This document shows positions 35,913-44,408 of a stretch of 64,000 nucleotides of DNA, piece by piece (position 1 is the first letter of the stretch; every line of letters begins with the position of its first letter). The stretch comes from Porticoccus sp950063125. GTDB lineage: Bacteria > Pseudomonadota > Gammaproteobacteria > Pseudomonadales > Porticoccaceae. The notes under the pieces were generated by a model that was not told where the DNA came from, did not search any database, and saw nothing but the letters and a program-made list of their open reading frames with translations. A program made the translations under genes and the position numbers. The stretch is from assembly GCF_963973895.1 (NCBI RefSeq), contig NZ_CAXBBF010000006.1; one strand, 5' to 3'.

Positions 35913-37040
35913 TCAAGCGGGCTGTTCCAGACCCTGCTGGTCATAGAACCGCAGGGCGAATTCATCGAGATCACCATCGGTGATTGCCTGACGGATATCG
36001 GTCATCAACGTCTGATAATAACGCAGGTTGTGCAGTGTGTTCAGTTGAGCGCCGAGTATTTCACCACACTTTTCCAGATGATGCAGATAGGCCCGGCTAA
36101 AATTCTGGCAGGTATAACAGTCACAGTTCGCATCGAGCGGGCGGGTATCGTGCCGGTGCACCGCGTTGCGGATCTTGACGACACCGGCGCTGGTGAACAA
36201 ATGTCCATTGCGCGCATTGCGGGTTGGCATCACACAGTCAAACATGTCGATACCCCGCCGCACGGCTTCGAGAATATCCTGCGGCTTGCCCACACCCATC
36301 AGATAGCGGGGCTTGTCCCGGGGCATTTTCGGCGGCAGATAATCCAGAATTCGCAACATATCCTCTTTCGGCTCACCCACCGATAAACCACCGATGGCGT
36401 AGCCGTCAAAACCGATTGACTCGAGACCGGCCAGGGAGGCGTCGCGAAGATCCTCATACATGCCGCCCTGCACAATACCAAACAGCGCAGAGGGATTGTC
36501 GCCGTGGGCATCCTTGCTGCGCTTTGCCCAGCGCTGCGAAAGCTCCATCGAGGCACGGGCCTGCTGTTCAGTTGCCGGGTAAGGGGTGCACTCATCAAAG
36601 ATCATCACCACGTCCGCACCGAGCTGCTGCTGCACCCGAATGGATGTCTCCGGATCGAGGAACACGGCACTGCCATCGATCGGCGAACGAAAAGCCACAC
36701 CCTGCTCGGAAATCTTGCTGATCGCCCCGAGGCTGAACACCTGAAAGCCGCCGGAGTCGGTCAGGATTGGTCCCGGCCAATGCATAAATTCATGCAACCC
36801 GCCGTGCTCCATCACCACATCTGTGCCGGGGCGCAGCATCAGGTGGAAGGTATTGCCGAGCAGAATCTGGGCCCCTATGGCCTCAATATCCCTCGGCAAC
36901 ATGCCCTTGACGGTGCCGCAGGTACCCACCGGCATAAATGCCGGCGTTTCAACCGTGCCGCGGGGGAAGGTCATTCTGCCACGGCGCGCCTCGCCATCGC
37001 GGCACGCCACCTCAAAGGACATAAAACAACTGTTTCTCAT
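35913..37040 (-). CDS. tgt: Queuine tRNA-ribosyltransferase
   Basis: Exchanges guanine-34 for preQ1 in tRNAs with GUN anticodons. The 375-residue product carries nucleophile region IDMFDCVMPTRNARNGHLF (about 259-277), the zinc ligands CDCYTC...H (about 303-335), and ILTDSGGFQVFSL (about 90-102). Start at 37040 overlaps the queA stop; an internal Met six codons later is an alternative. Follows queA as in most gammaproteobacteria. Confidence 0.97.
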   Translation of the reverse strand: MRNSCFMSFEVACRDGEARRGRMTFPRGTVETPAFMPVGTCGTVKGMLPRDIEAIGAQILLGNTFHLMLRPGTDVVMEHGGLHEFMHWPGPILTDSGGFQVFSLGAISKISEQGVAFRSPIDGSAVFLDPETSIRVQQQLGADVVMIFDECTPYPATEQQARASMELSQRWAKRSKDAHGDNPSALFGIVQGGMYEDLRDASLAGLESIGFDGYAIGGLSVGEPKEDMLRILDYLPPKMPRDKPRYLMGVGKPQDILEAVRRGIDMFDCVMPTRNARNGHLFTSAGVVKIRNAVHRHDTRPLDANCDCYTCQNFSRAYLHHLEKCGEILGAQLNTLHNLRYYQTLMTDIRQAITDGDLDEFALRFYDQQGLEQPA

Positions 37041-38089
37041 TGGGGAATGTCCTCTGCGGCAGCGGGATTGCGGGTCAAAAACATGGCATCGCCATAACTG
37101 AAAAACCGATAGCGTTCCGCCACCGCCTGCCGGTAGGCGTTCATCATGTGTGTGTACCCGGAGAAGGCACTCACCAGCATCAGCAACGTCGATTCCGGCA
37201 AGTGGAAATTGGTCAGCAGGGCATCCACCAGTTTGAACGAATAACCGGGGTAGATAAAAATATCGGTCTCACCGGTCATCGGTTGTATCTGGCCACCGGC
37301 GGCGGCACTTTCCAGGCATCGTACGCTGGTGGTTCCAACCGCAATAACCCGACCGCCCCGGGCGCGGGTCTCCCGCACCTGCTGACAGACCTCAGCCGAG
37401 ACCTCGATCACCTCAGAGTGCATATGGTGATCGTGAATATGGTCAACCCGCACCGGCTGAAAGGTGCCCGCCCCCACATGCAGCGTGACAAAGGCAAAAT
37501 CCACCCCCTTCGCGCGAAGCTGGTCGAGCAGCGCCCGATCAAAGTGCAGCCCCGCCGTGGGCGCGGCTACCGCGCCGGGCTTTTCAGCGTACACCGTCTG
37601 GTAGCGCTCCCGGTCAGCCGGGTTATCGGCGCGATCAATATAGGGCGGCAAAGGCATATGGCCGTGATTTTCCAGAATGTCCAGAGCCGTCCTGTCACCG
37701 AGAAAATGCAGTTGGAACAGATCACCATCGCGACCTTCCACCTCGGCTTCCACACCGCCTTCGAACTGAATTCGGGTGCCCGCTTTTGGTGATTTGCTGG
37801 CACGCAGATGAGCTAGCAATCGTTGGTCGTCCAACAGGCGCTCCACCAACATTTCCACCTTGCCGCCGGAGTCCTTCTGGCCAAACAAACGGGCCGGAAT
37901 CACCCGGGTGTCATTGAACACCAGCAGATCACCGGGATTCACCAGCAAACTGATCGCCGGAAACTGCAGATGCTGCAACGCTCCCGTCATACCATCCACC
38001 ACCAGAAGACGGCTGTCACGGCGTTCAGCCGCGGGCTGACGGGCAATCAGCTCATCGGGCAGAGGGTAATGAAAATGGTCTCGGCGCAT
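37037..38089 (-). CDS. queA: S-adenosylmethionine:tRNA ribosyltransferase-isomerase
   Basis: Adds the epoxycyclopentanediol ring of epoxyqueuosine to preQ1-tRNA using SAM. The product is 350 residues from the ATG at 38089 (MRRDHFHYPLPDELIARQP), which matches the family start; the frame extends to 38161 but those 24 residues do not fit. Hallmarks: RRDSRLLVVDG, GKVEMLVERLL, and a C-terminal STLLMLVSAFSGY with YRFFSYGDAMF. It is the first gene of queA-tgt-secDF. Confidence 0.96.
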   Translation of the reverse strand: MRRDHFHYPLPDELIARQPAAERRDSRLLVVDGMTGALQHLQFPAISLLVNPGDLLVFNDTRVIPARLFGQKDSGGKVEMLVERLLDDQRLLAHLRASKSPKAGTRIQFEGGVEAEVEGRDGDLFQLHFLGDRTALDILENHGHMPLPPYIDRADNPADRERYQTVYAEKPGAVAAPTAGLHFDRALLDQLRAKGVDFAFVTLHVGAGTFQPVRVDHIHDHHMHSEVIEVSAEVCQQVRETRARGGRVIAVGTTSVRCLESAAAGGQIQPMTGETDIFIYPGYSFKLVDALLTNFHLPESTLLMLVSAFSGYTHMMNAYRQAVAERYRFFSYGDAMFLTRNPAAAEDIPQ

Positions 38090-38219
38090 ACGTTTGGGGG
38101 AGGCTTGTAAAAGGCCGCAAGGGTAATGGAAATCCACCGCCAGAGCCAGCGCACCCATCAATCAGAACAACACCGCTCTATTGCTTCTCCGGGGACCACT
38201 GCTATAATCGCGCCCCTGT

Positions 38220-38263
38220 GCCAGAGTGGTGAAATTGGTAGACACAGGGGATTCAAAATTCTC
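38220..38263 (+). pseudogene. 5' part of a tRNA-Leu gene, 3' half lost
   Basis: From GCCAGAG through the D arm to the anticodon arm (loop TTCAAAA, anticodon CAA) this copies the intact tRNA-Leu at 38308 with a few changes in the anticodon stem (GGGGA/TTCTC). After that it turns into unrelated sequence with no T arm, acceptor or CCA. It is a truncated tandem copy, read as an integration or excision scar. Confidence 0.8.
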
Positions 38264-38271
38264 AAGCGATT

Positions 38272-38281
38272 TTGTATCCCA
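38272..38281 (-). repeat. TGGGATACAA motif, inverted copy near the tRNA-Leu fragment
   Basis: This ten-base word recurs as two tandem direct copies at 38454 and 38465 on the + strand. Its placement on both sides of tRNA-Leu fits integrase arm-type binding sites. Confidence 0.4.
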
Positions 38282-38307
38282 AGGGAAAATAGTAAAATCT
38301 AAGCAGT

Positions 38308-38394
38308 GCCAGAGTGGTGAAATTGGTAGACACAGGAGATTCAAAATCTCCCGCCAGCAATGGTGTGCCGGTTCGAGTCCGGCCTCTGGTACCA
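38308..38394 (+). tRNA. tRNA-Leu (anticodon CAA)
   Basis: An 87-nt class II tRNA with encoded CCA. Acceptor GCCAGAG pairs with CTCTGGT (G-T at 1-72), anticodon stem GGAGA/TCTCC with loop TTCAAAA, long variable arm (CGCCAGCAATGGTGTG) and T arm GCCGGTTCGAGTCCGGC. It closely resembles other bacterial tRNA-Leu(CAA). Confidence 0.96.
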
Positions 38395-38896
38395 TCCCCC
38401 CCTTACATAAACGCAACGGATTATTTTATACCCCACAACCTAGATAGAAATTCTGGGATACAACTGGGATACAAATCTGAGTAATGTGAAGAAATCTAAA
38501 GCATGCCTTCTAATAAACATTTCAAGCTACACCACACCTATTACCAAAGCTAAAGACTATAGCTTTCTACCCTCTCGAAATATCTCAGTATGTCCATGAG
38601 CAATTGACCAGCTTCTTTAGGTTCTACTAACCTTACATCCGTGACCCCGCTCAACAGGGTCAGAACCTGCCAAACTGGGGAAAAACCAACAACCCTTTAG
38701 GGACACCCTCCCCTCTACTAGCCGGCAAAAAGGTGAAATGCTGGCACTGGCCATTTTACCGTATCTCTCCCGACACCGCCTAAAGAGATTTCAGTCCTTT
38801 CGATGAGTCTGCCGAAACCCTTAGGGCGTGTCCCGGGAGCTCATTGCGCACCAATGATACTATCGTGCCCTCGAAAAACAGCAGGAACAGCTTTAA
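38395..38896. other. Non-coding 500 bp between tRNA-Leu and the metal-resistance region
   Basis: No gene found. It contains the CTGGGATACAA tandem repeat (38453-38474), an AT-richer stretch and a small hairpin GACCC/GGGTC (about 38642-38661). It looks like remnant sequence at the entry of an integrated region. Confidence 0.5.
38453..38474 (+). repeat. Tandem CTGGGATACAA repeat, candidate integrase arm sites
   Basis: Two exact, adjacent 11-bp copies (38453-38463 and 38464-38474), 60 bp downstream of the tRNA-Leu 3' end. A third, inverted copy of the TGGGATACAA core lies at 38272-38281. Confidence 0.5.
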
Positions 38897-39853
38897 ATGC
38901 GCGAACAACTGGAGCGATATCAGGTCTGGATTTATCTGGTTGCCATCCTGGTCGGCATGGCCATCGGCTGGATGTCACCAGAGCAGACCCGTCATTGGGA
39001 AGTGTTGCTTTGGCCGGCCCTAGGTGTTCTTCTGTATACCACTTTCACTCAGGTACCACTGATACATCTCAGGTCGGCATTTCGTGATCGCCGCTTTCTG
39101 GCCGCTTTGCTGACGGGCAATTTTATCCTGATACCGGTGGTCGTTGGTCTTCTGTTGTGGCTGATACCGGATGATCCCGCTATTCGTCTCGGCGTGCTGC
39201 TGGTACTGCTGGTACCCTGTACGGACTGGTTTATCAGTTATACCCATCTCGGTGGTGGGGACGGTGCCCGGGCCATCGCGGCCGCGCCGATCCTGCTGAT
39301 TGTGCAGCTCATTTTGCTACCCGTTTATATCTGGCTTTTCATGGGCAATATCGCCATTGAGCTGGCGGTCGGCAGCCACTTGCTGCCAGCCTTCTTCGGA
39401 TTGATTGTCACCCCACTGATCCTGGCCTGGTTAACCGAACAGTTGACGGAAAAGCACCCGCGCGCGCAAACACTGGTGGACTGGCTTGGGTGGCTGCCCG
39501 TGCCGTTGCTGGCACTGGTGGTGTTTCTGATTGCCGGCTCCCAGGTCAGCCTGGTGATCGACAGTGGCGCCCTGCTGTGGTCGGCGCTTGTGGTTTTTGT
39601 GCTTTACCTGATTGCCGCCGCCATTATCGGCAAGGGGCTCAGTGAGCTATTCGGGTTCACGCCCACTATCGGCCGTACCCTCACCTTCAGCTTTGGTACC
39701 CGCAACTCCTTCGTCATGCTGCCGCTGGCGCTGTCACTGCCGGAGCCCTGGCGTGCCGCCATCGTTGTCATCGTCTTCCAATCCCTGGTCGAGTTGTTCG
39801 GCATGGTCGCATATCTGCGCTGGCTGCCGCGCCTGATCAGGAATGCCGACTGA
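38897..39853 (+). CDS. Arsenite/bile-acid-type transporter (ACR3-like, SBF superfamily)
   Basis: The 318-residue product has about ten hydrophobic helices and LLVLLVPCTDWFISYTH (about 115-131), where the PCT cysteine matches the substrate cysteine of ACR3 arsenite exporters, and FSFGTRNSFVMLPLAL (about 263-278), the second conserved transporter motif. It is annotated as arsenic resistance protein in relatives, but no arsR, arsC or arsH gene is nearby and substrate is unproven. It lies alone on the + strand, convergent with merA. Confidence 0.72.
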   Translation: MREQLERYQVWIYLVAILVGMAIGWMSPEQTRHWEVLLWPALGVLLYTTFTQVPLIHLRSAFRDRRFLAALLTGNFILIPVVVGLLLWLIPDDPAIRLGVLLVLLVPCTDWFISYTHLGGGDGARAIAAAPILLIVQLILLPVYIWLFMGNIAIELAVGSHLLPAFFGLIVTPLILAWLTEQLTEKHPRAQTLVDWLGWLPVPLLALVVFLIAGSQVSLVIDSGALLWSALVVFVLYLIAAAIIGKGLSELFGFTPTIGRTLTFSFGTRNSFVMLPLALSLPEPWRAAIVVIVFQSLVELFGMVAYLRWLPRLIRNAD

Positions 39854-39868
39854 GCCGGGAACGCAGCC

Positions 39869-41275
39869 TTACCCGGCGCAACAGGACAATTGAGTCACAT
39901 CCGTGGTAAAAGTCTGGGCGCAGAGCTTGAGCCCTTCCACCATGGTCAGGTAGGGAAACAGCTCTTCAGCCATTTCCTGCACGGTCATATTGGCCCGCAT
40001 CACCATTACTGCCGTCTGGATCAGTTCTCCAGCCTCGGCGGCAACTGCCTGCACTCCCAGCAAGCGGCCTGAATCCTGTTCGGCCACCATTTTGATAAAG
40101 CCTTGGGTGTCGAAATTCACCAAGGCGCGCGGCACGCTGTCCAAACTGAGCACGCGAGTATCGACCTGCAACCCCTGCGTGGTCGCCCGTTCTTCCGTCA
40201 AGCCAACGGTCGCCACCTGCGGATCGGTAAAAATCACCGCCGGCATGGCGCTGAGGTCAAGCAGAGCGTCGCCGCCGCTCATGTTGACCCCGGCCCGGCT
40301 GCCCCCGGCGGCGGCCACATAGACGAACTGGGGGTGATCGGTGCAATCGCCCGCCGCATAGATGCCTGGCACGTTGGTTTGCATTCGCCCATCCACCTGA
40401 ATCGCGCCACGCACTGTCTTCACGCCAATCTGTTCCAGACCCAACCGTTCGGTATTGGGTGTGCGTCCGGTGGCGATCAACAACTGCTCTGCTCGCAATT
40501 CACCCGCGTTGGTGTCCAGTATGAACTCGCCATCGGCGTAATCGACCCCGCTGGCCTGGGTCCGCAGCAATACCCGAATGCCTTCCTGCTCAAAGGCCTT
40601 CCGAATAACATCGCCTACAGCCGGATCGTCACGGGATAGCAACCGGCTACGCGCCAGGATGGTTACATGACTGCCCAGCCGCGCAAAGGCCTGGGCAAGC
40701 TCCAATGCCACCGCTGATCCCCCGATCACCAGCAGGCGCTCTGGGATGATGGATAGCGACAAGGCGGAGGTGGAAGTCAGGTACGGCGTATCGGCCAACC
40801 CCGCAATGGGTGGGATCGCCGGCCGCGCACCCGTGCCGATAAATGCCCGATCAAATTTGATCCGCCGCACTTCGCCCTCCGTGGTGGTGACGTCGAGCGC
40901 ATTGGCCGTCACGAATTGCGCTGTTCCCTGGATCAGGGTAATGGCCGGGTTGTCACGTAGAATACTGGCATACTTGGCCTCGCGCAGTGCTTCCACCAAT
41001 CCCTGCTGTTGTTCCAGCAATTTGCCACGATCCACAGTTGGCGCCCAGACATCAATGCCCTCGTCAAAGGGACTTTGGCGTCGCAAGTGCGCGATCTTCG
41101 CCGCTCGGATCATCGTCTTGGATGGCACGCAACCGGTATTCACGCAGGTGCCACCAAGGGTGGCTCGCTCGATCACGGTTACCCGGGCGCCGCGTTCCGT
41201 CGCTTTCAGTGCCGCGGCCATGGCGGCACCGCCGGTACCGATGACAGCAATGTGAATCGCTTGCGCTTCACTCAT
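39869..41275 (-). CDS. merA: Mercuric reductase (no N-terminal metal-binding domain)
   Basis: A flavoprotein that reduces Hg(II) to volatile Hg(0) with NADPH. The 468-residue product has the active-site disulfide GTCVNTGCVPSK (C44/C49), FAD motif VIGTGGAAMAAALKA at the N-terminus, NADPH motif IGGSAVALELAQAFARLG and the C-terminal substrate pair SCCAG (C465/C466). The heavy-metal-binding NmerA domain of longer enzymes is absent, as in many MerA. Last gene of merTPA. Confidence 0.96.
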   Translation of the reverse strand: MSEAQAIHIAVIGTGGAAMAAALKATERGARVTVIERATLGGTCVNTGCVPSKTMIRAAKIAHLRRQSPFDEGIDVWAPTVDRGKLLEQQQGLVEALREAKYASILRDNPAITLIQGTAQFVTANALDVTTTEGEVRRIKFDRAFIGTGARPAIPPIAGLADTPYLTSTSALSLSIIPERLLVIGGSAVALELAQAFARLGSHVTILARSRLLSRDDPAVGDVIRKAFEQEGIRVLLRTQASGVDYADGEFILDTNAGELRAEQLLIATGRTPNTERLGLEQIGVKTVRGAIQVDGRMQTNVPGIYAAGDCTDHPQFVYVAAAGGSRAGVNMSGGDALLDLSAMPAVIFTDPQVATVGLTEERATTQGLQVDTRVLSLDSVPRALVNFDTQGFIKMVAEQDSGRLLGVQAVAAEAGELIQTAVMVMRANMTVQEMAEELFPYLTMVEGLKLCAQTFTTDVTQLSCCAG

Positions 41276-41311
41276 GACGGTTTCCTATCCGAAAATTACC
41301 CTACAATCTCA

Positions 41312-41608
41312 TTACTTCTGATCTGCCGAGCTTTGTTTGAGGGTAGATGGATAACCGGCATTGGCCGTGGCCTCCGTCAACTCTGTAACGGAGGTTTGCG
41401 TGTCCTCGAAGGTGACCCTGGCTTCGCGCTGCTCGAAGCTGACATCGACCTGCCTGACACCGTCAACCCGCTTGAGCGCAGTCATTACGGTGATCGGGCA
41501 GGCGGCGCAGGTCATACCGGGCACATCCAGCGTGACGGTCTGCTCCGCGCCCCAGAGGGGTAGACTGAACAGGGCAAACAGTGAACTTACAAGTAAGGAC
41601 TTTTTCAT
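41312..41608 (-). CDS. merP: Periplasmic mercury-binding protein MerP
   Basis: The 98-residue product has a signal peptide (about 1-21) and one HMA domain with GMTCAACP (C34, C37). It binds Hg(II) and hands it to MerT. It lies between merT and merA on the same strand. Confidence 0.95.
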   Translation of the reverse strand: MKKSLLVSSLFALFSLPLWGAEQTVTLDVPGMTCAACPITVMTALKRVDGVRQVDVSFEQREARVTFEDTQTSVTELTEATANAGYPSTLKQSSADQK

Positions 41609-41620
41609 GTTGCGGACCTC

Positions 41621-41971
41621 TCAGTAAAACAGGGGTAGGACATAGGGGAACACCGCAGCGATGGCGATCAGTAACGCTACGAACCAGAAGGCGGCTTTGT
41701 AAACGCCATGCACCCTGGGTGCAGCGCACACATCGCCGGGTTCACAAGCCCTGGTGGGCCGGTATATCTGGCGCCAGGCCAACACCATGGCCACCAGGGC
41801 AGCGCCCAGAAACCAGGGACGATAGGGTTCCAATGCGGTTAAATTACCGATCCAGGCGCCGGAAAACCCCAGCACCACCAACACCAACGGTACCAGGCAA
41901 CAGGCAGAGGCCAGCAAGGCTGCGACACCCCCGGCAAGCAACGAACCGCGTCCCGGTTTGGATTCAGGCAT
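41621..41971 (-). CDS. merT: Mercuric transport protein MerT
   Basis: An inner-membrane Hg(II) importer of 116 residues with three helices. Cys24/Cys25 (SACCLVPL) in the first helix and Cys76/Cys82 (RACEPGDVCAAP) in the cytoplasmic loop match the canonical positions. The ATG at 41971 has AGGAGA upstream; a longer frame from 42043 crosses the promoter. First gene of merTPA. Confidence 0.95.
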   Translation of the reverse strand: MPESKPGRGSLLAGGVAALLASACCLVPLVLVVLGFSGAWIGNLTALEPYRPWFLGAALVAMVLAWRQIYRPTRACEPGDVCAAPRVHGVYKAAFWFVALLIAIAAVFPYVLPLFY

Positions 41972-42008
41972 GGACAAATCTCCTGTTGTTTCATTCACCA
42001 CTGTGGCA

Positions 42009-42039
42009 AGCTTATCTCCGTAGTCGACTACGGAGTCAA
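42009..42039 (-). promoter_or_regulatory. mer operon promoter-operator (MerR type, 19-bp spacer)
   Basis: On the - strand: -35 TTGACT (42039-42034), 19-bp spacer with the dyad CCGTAGTCGACTACGG, -10 TAAGCT (42014-42009). The long spacer and the dyad are the hallmark of MerR-activated promoters. The -35 box is 5 bp from the merR start, so MerR also represses itself here. Confidence 0.9.
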
Positions 42040-42044
42040 GCAAC

Positions 42045-42473
42045 GTGTCCGGTTCTCAAAACACATCCATGACCATCGGCAGTCTGGCCAAGGCCGCAGA
42101 GATAAACGTCGAAACTATTCGCTACTACCAGCGGCTGGGGCTGATGACAGAGCCTGAGAAGCCCTTAGGCGGGATTCGCCGCTACGACGAGGACGCGCTG
42201 GCACGGCTTCGATTCATCCGCAGGGCGCGATGGCTGGGATTCAGTCTGGAGGAAATCGGAGAACTGCTGAAACTCGAAGACGGCACCCATTGCGACGAGG
42301 CCAAAGCACTGGGCGAGCGCAAGCTGGGCAACGTGCGAGACAAGATCCGCAGTCTTCAGCAAATTGAAGGCGTGCTCGACCAACTCGTCGAGGAGTGCTG
42401 CACCCAGAAGGACAATGTCACCTGCCCACTGATCGCATCCCTCCACGAGGGGTTTGAGGCAGTTACTCCATGA
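42045..42473 (+). CDS. merR: Mercury-responsive MerR regulator
   Basis: The 142-residue product has a MerR helix-turn-helix (TIGSLAKAAEINVETIRYYQ, about 10-29) and mercury-binding cysteines THCDEA (C83), ECCTQKDNVTC (C118/119, C127), the MerR pattern rather than CadR/ZntR. The GTG at 42045 has GGAG nine bases upstream; an ATG at 42069 is the other candidate. Divergent from merT across a shared promoter. Confidence 0.95.
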   Translation: MSGSQNTSMTIGSLAKAAEINVETIRYYQRLGLMTEPEKPLGGIRRYDEDALARLRFIRRARWLGFSLEEIGELLKLEDGTHCDEAKALGERKLGNVRDKIRSLQQIEGVLDQLVEECCTQKDNVTCPLIASLHEGFEAVTP

Positions 42474-42571
42474 TGGCAGCAGCAGATCCGCATCTCGAAA
42501 AGGCCCATGCATCCCTATCTACTCACGATGCAATCATCGAAGATTTGGCAGCGCATCAAAGATCAGGATGA
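42473..42571 (+). CDS. Possible 32-residue ORF coupled to merR
   Basis: An ATG that overlaps the merR stop (TGATG) opens a short frame starting MAAADPHLEKAHASLSTHDA and ending at TGA 42569-42571. The stop/start overlap is suggestive, but there is no recognised family and it may be chance. Confidence 0.2.
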   Translation: MAAADPHLEKAHASLSTHDAIIEDLAAHQRSG

Positions 42572-42581
42572 TTCCGGCTGG

Positions 42582-43514
42582 CTACCCTCTGACTTGATTC
42601 AACTCCACGGTCACATGAGCAAGCTCTTTGTGTACGCCTAAATACCGTTTGATATCGTCAGGCGCTACGGTTTCATCCACCACGAGCGACAAGATGCACG
42701 CGTAGCTCCCCTTCCCTACTCGCCAGACATGCAAATCCGATATTGCCGCCTCTACCGGCGCCGACTTGATGGCATCGTGTATCTCCGCCACCACAGGCGC
42801 ATCCATTTCTGCATCCAGAAGCACGCGACCGGTATCCCGCAAAAGCCCGTAGGCCCAGGCGGACACCAGGCCTGCACCCACAATACCCATTACCGGGTCC
42901 AGCCAACTGGCCCCCCACCACTTGCCCCCAAACAAGGCGACAATGGCCAATAGAGAGGTTGCCGCATCGGTCATGACATGTAGATAGGCAGAACGCAGGT
43001 TGAGGTCGTGATGATGGTGATGGCTATCGTGGCTATCCGTGCCATGATGATGAGCATGACCATCTTTCAATAACCAGGCACAGGTGAGATTGACCAACAA
43101 ACCTACCATGGCAATCAGGATCGCCTGGTCATAGTGAATGGGGCTCGGTGCCAGCAAGCGTTCAACGGATTGAAACAACATCAACCCGGCGACTCCGACC
43201 AACAAAATCGCACTGGTATAGCCGCCCAGGATTTCAATTTTCCAGGTGCCGAAGGCGAAGCGTTTGCTATGGGCCAAACGCCGTGCTGCGCCGTAAGCCA
43301 GGACCGACAAACCCAACGCCATGGCATGGGAACTCATGTGCCAACCATCGGCCAATAGCGCCATGGAGTTGTAAATCCATCCCCCGGCGATTTCCACCAC
43401 CATGGTAATTGCGGTGAGCCAAACGGCCCACCGGGTGTTTCGTTCCGCTAACGGATTGCCGTCATCAAAAATATGGGAGTGCTGCCAAGGAATGGTGTTG
43501 TCAAATTTTTCCAC
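42582..43514 (-). CDS. dmeF: DmeF-like CDF cation exporter (Co/Ni)
   Basis: A six-helix cation diffusion facilitator of 310 residues. The HxxxD-type metal site in ADGWHMSSHAMA and its partner HVMTDAATS, and a cytosolic His-rich loop (HAHHHGTDSHDSHHHHHD, about 150-168) point to a CDF exporter. The N-terminal PWQHSHIFDDGNPLAERNTRW is a DmeF landmark. Pairing with an RcnR/DmeR-type repressor that faces it across a shared operator supports Co/Ni specificity. The metal assignment is inferred. Confidence 0.85.
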   Translation of the reverse strand: MEKFDNTIPWQHSHIFDDGNPLAERNTRWAVWLTAITMVVEIAGGWIYNSMALLADGWHMSSHAMALGLSVLAYGAARRLAHSKRFAFGTWKIEILGGYTSAILLVGVAGLMLFQSVERLLAPSPIHYDQAILIAMVGLLVNLTCAWLLKDGHAHHHGTDSHDSHHHHHDLNLRSAYLHVMTDAATSLLAIVALFGGKWWGASWLDPVMGIVGAGLVSAWAYGLLRDTGRVLLDAEMDAPVVAEIHDAIKSAPVEAAISDLHVWRVGKGSYACILSLVVDETVAPDDIKRYLGVHKELAHVTVELNQVRG

Positions 43515-43544
43515 AGGACTGGTACCTTAATGCATCGCGACATA

Positions 43545-43559
43545 TACTATACCCCAGTA
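43545..43559. promoter_or_regulatory. RcnR/DmeR-type operator between the divergent dmeF and dmeR genes
   Basis: The site reads TACTATACCCCAGTA; its complement is TACT-GGGG-TAT-AGTA, i.e. the TACT...AGTA half-sites with a G-tract described for RcnR and DmeR operators. It lies inside a longer palindrome ATATACT...AGTATAT in the 73-bp gap, so one repressor site can control both directions. Confidence 0.72.
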
Positions 43560-43587
43560 TATATTTACACACTAGAGAACAGTGCAT

Positions 43588-43863
43588 ATGGCACACACCA
43601 ACAGGGATCAAAAAAAGCTCTTAACCCGGGTTCGACGCATTAAGGGGCAGGCAGAAGCCATTGAAAAAGCCCTGGATCAGGGCAAGGATTGCACAGCCAT
43701 ACTGCAACAGATAGCGGCCATACGCGGTGCTATCAATGGCCTGATGTCCGAAGTGCTCGAAGGTCATCTGCGTGAACATCTAGGTGCCGAGGACATTTCT
43801 CAGGCGCAGCGTCAGCAGGAACTCGATGATGTCATCGGCATACTGCGATCGTATTTGAAATAG
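43588..43863 (+). CDS. dmeR: RcnR/DmeR-type metal-sensing repressor
   Basis: A four-helix CsoR/RcnR family repressor of 91 residues. From the ATG at 43588 the metal ligands fall at H3, C35, H60 and H64, exactly the Ni/Co set of RcnR/DmeR; using the GTG at 43582 would shift them by two. It carries RVRRIKGQAEAIEKAL and GHLREHL signatures. Binding is predicted at the operator in the adjacent gap. Confidence 0.9.
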   Translation: MAHTNRDQKKLLTRVRRIKGQAEAIEKALDQGKDCTAILQQIAAIRGAINGLMSEVLEGHLREHLGAEDISQAQRQQELDDVIGILRSYLK

Positions 43864-43892
43864 GTCATTTAACGATTAATTCCGAAATACCG

Positions 43893-44270
43893 GTGAAGAC
43901 ATTGCGAACGCAGCTAAAAAGATGGGCCAGACTTATCAGGCAGGACATGTATACGGTGTGGCCGGTTGCGCGGGACTCTCGCACCCCTCTGCACACCAAA
44001 ATACTGGCCTTCGTCGTCGGTGCCTATGCTTTTTCACCTATCGACCTCATTCCAGACTTCATCCCGGTCATTGGTTACCTGGATGACTTATTGATCGTTC
44101 CGGCGGGCATCTGGCTGGTAGTAAAAATGACTCCAAAGATTGTCATTCATGAGAATCGCGAACGCGCTAGACTCCACCACCCAACGCCGATCAGCCGGGT
44201 CGCGGCAGGCGTCATTATCAGTCTGTGGCTATCTGCAATAGCGGTATCAATCTATCTATGGGGATATTGA
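43893..44270 (+). CDS. YkvA/DUF1232 family membrane protein
   Basis: The 125-residue product has the DUF1232 signature AFSPIDLIPDFIPVIGYLDD (about 47-66), with two or three membrane helices. GTG start. It directly follows dmeR by 29 bp on the same strand and is widespread near metal genes; its role is unknown. Confidence 0.85.
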   Translation: MKTLRTQLKRWARLIRQDMYTVWPVARDSRTPLHTKILAFVVGAYAFSPIDLIPDFIPVIGYLDDLLIVPAGIWLVVKMTPKIVIHENRERARLHHPTPISRVAAGVIISLWLSAIAVSIYLWGY

Positions 44271-44408
44271 TGACGCAATTTAACTATCGCCTCCACTTGA
44301 TTTGCTCAGGCCAGCGCACCAGTGCCTCACGTAACCCCATGGGGGTCCAGTCGTTTCAATGTGGTTGCCTTTCTGCTAGGCTCACGATCAGATTCCGGGA
44401 CCACTTGC

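Noticed and set aside
38226..38447. 73-codon + ORF and an 84-codon - ORF over the two tRNA-Leu copies
   Set aside because: Also a translation of tRNA sequence; the tRNA structure explains it fully.
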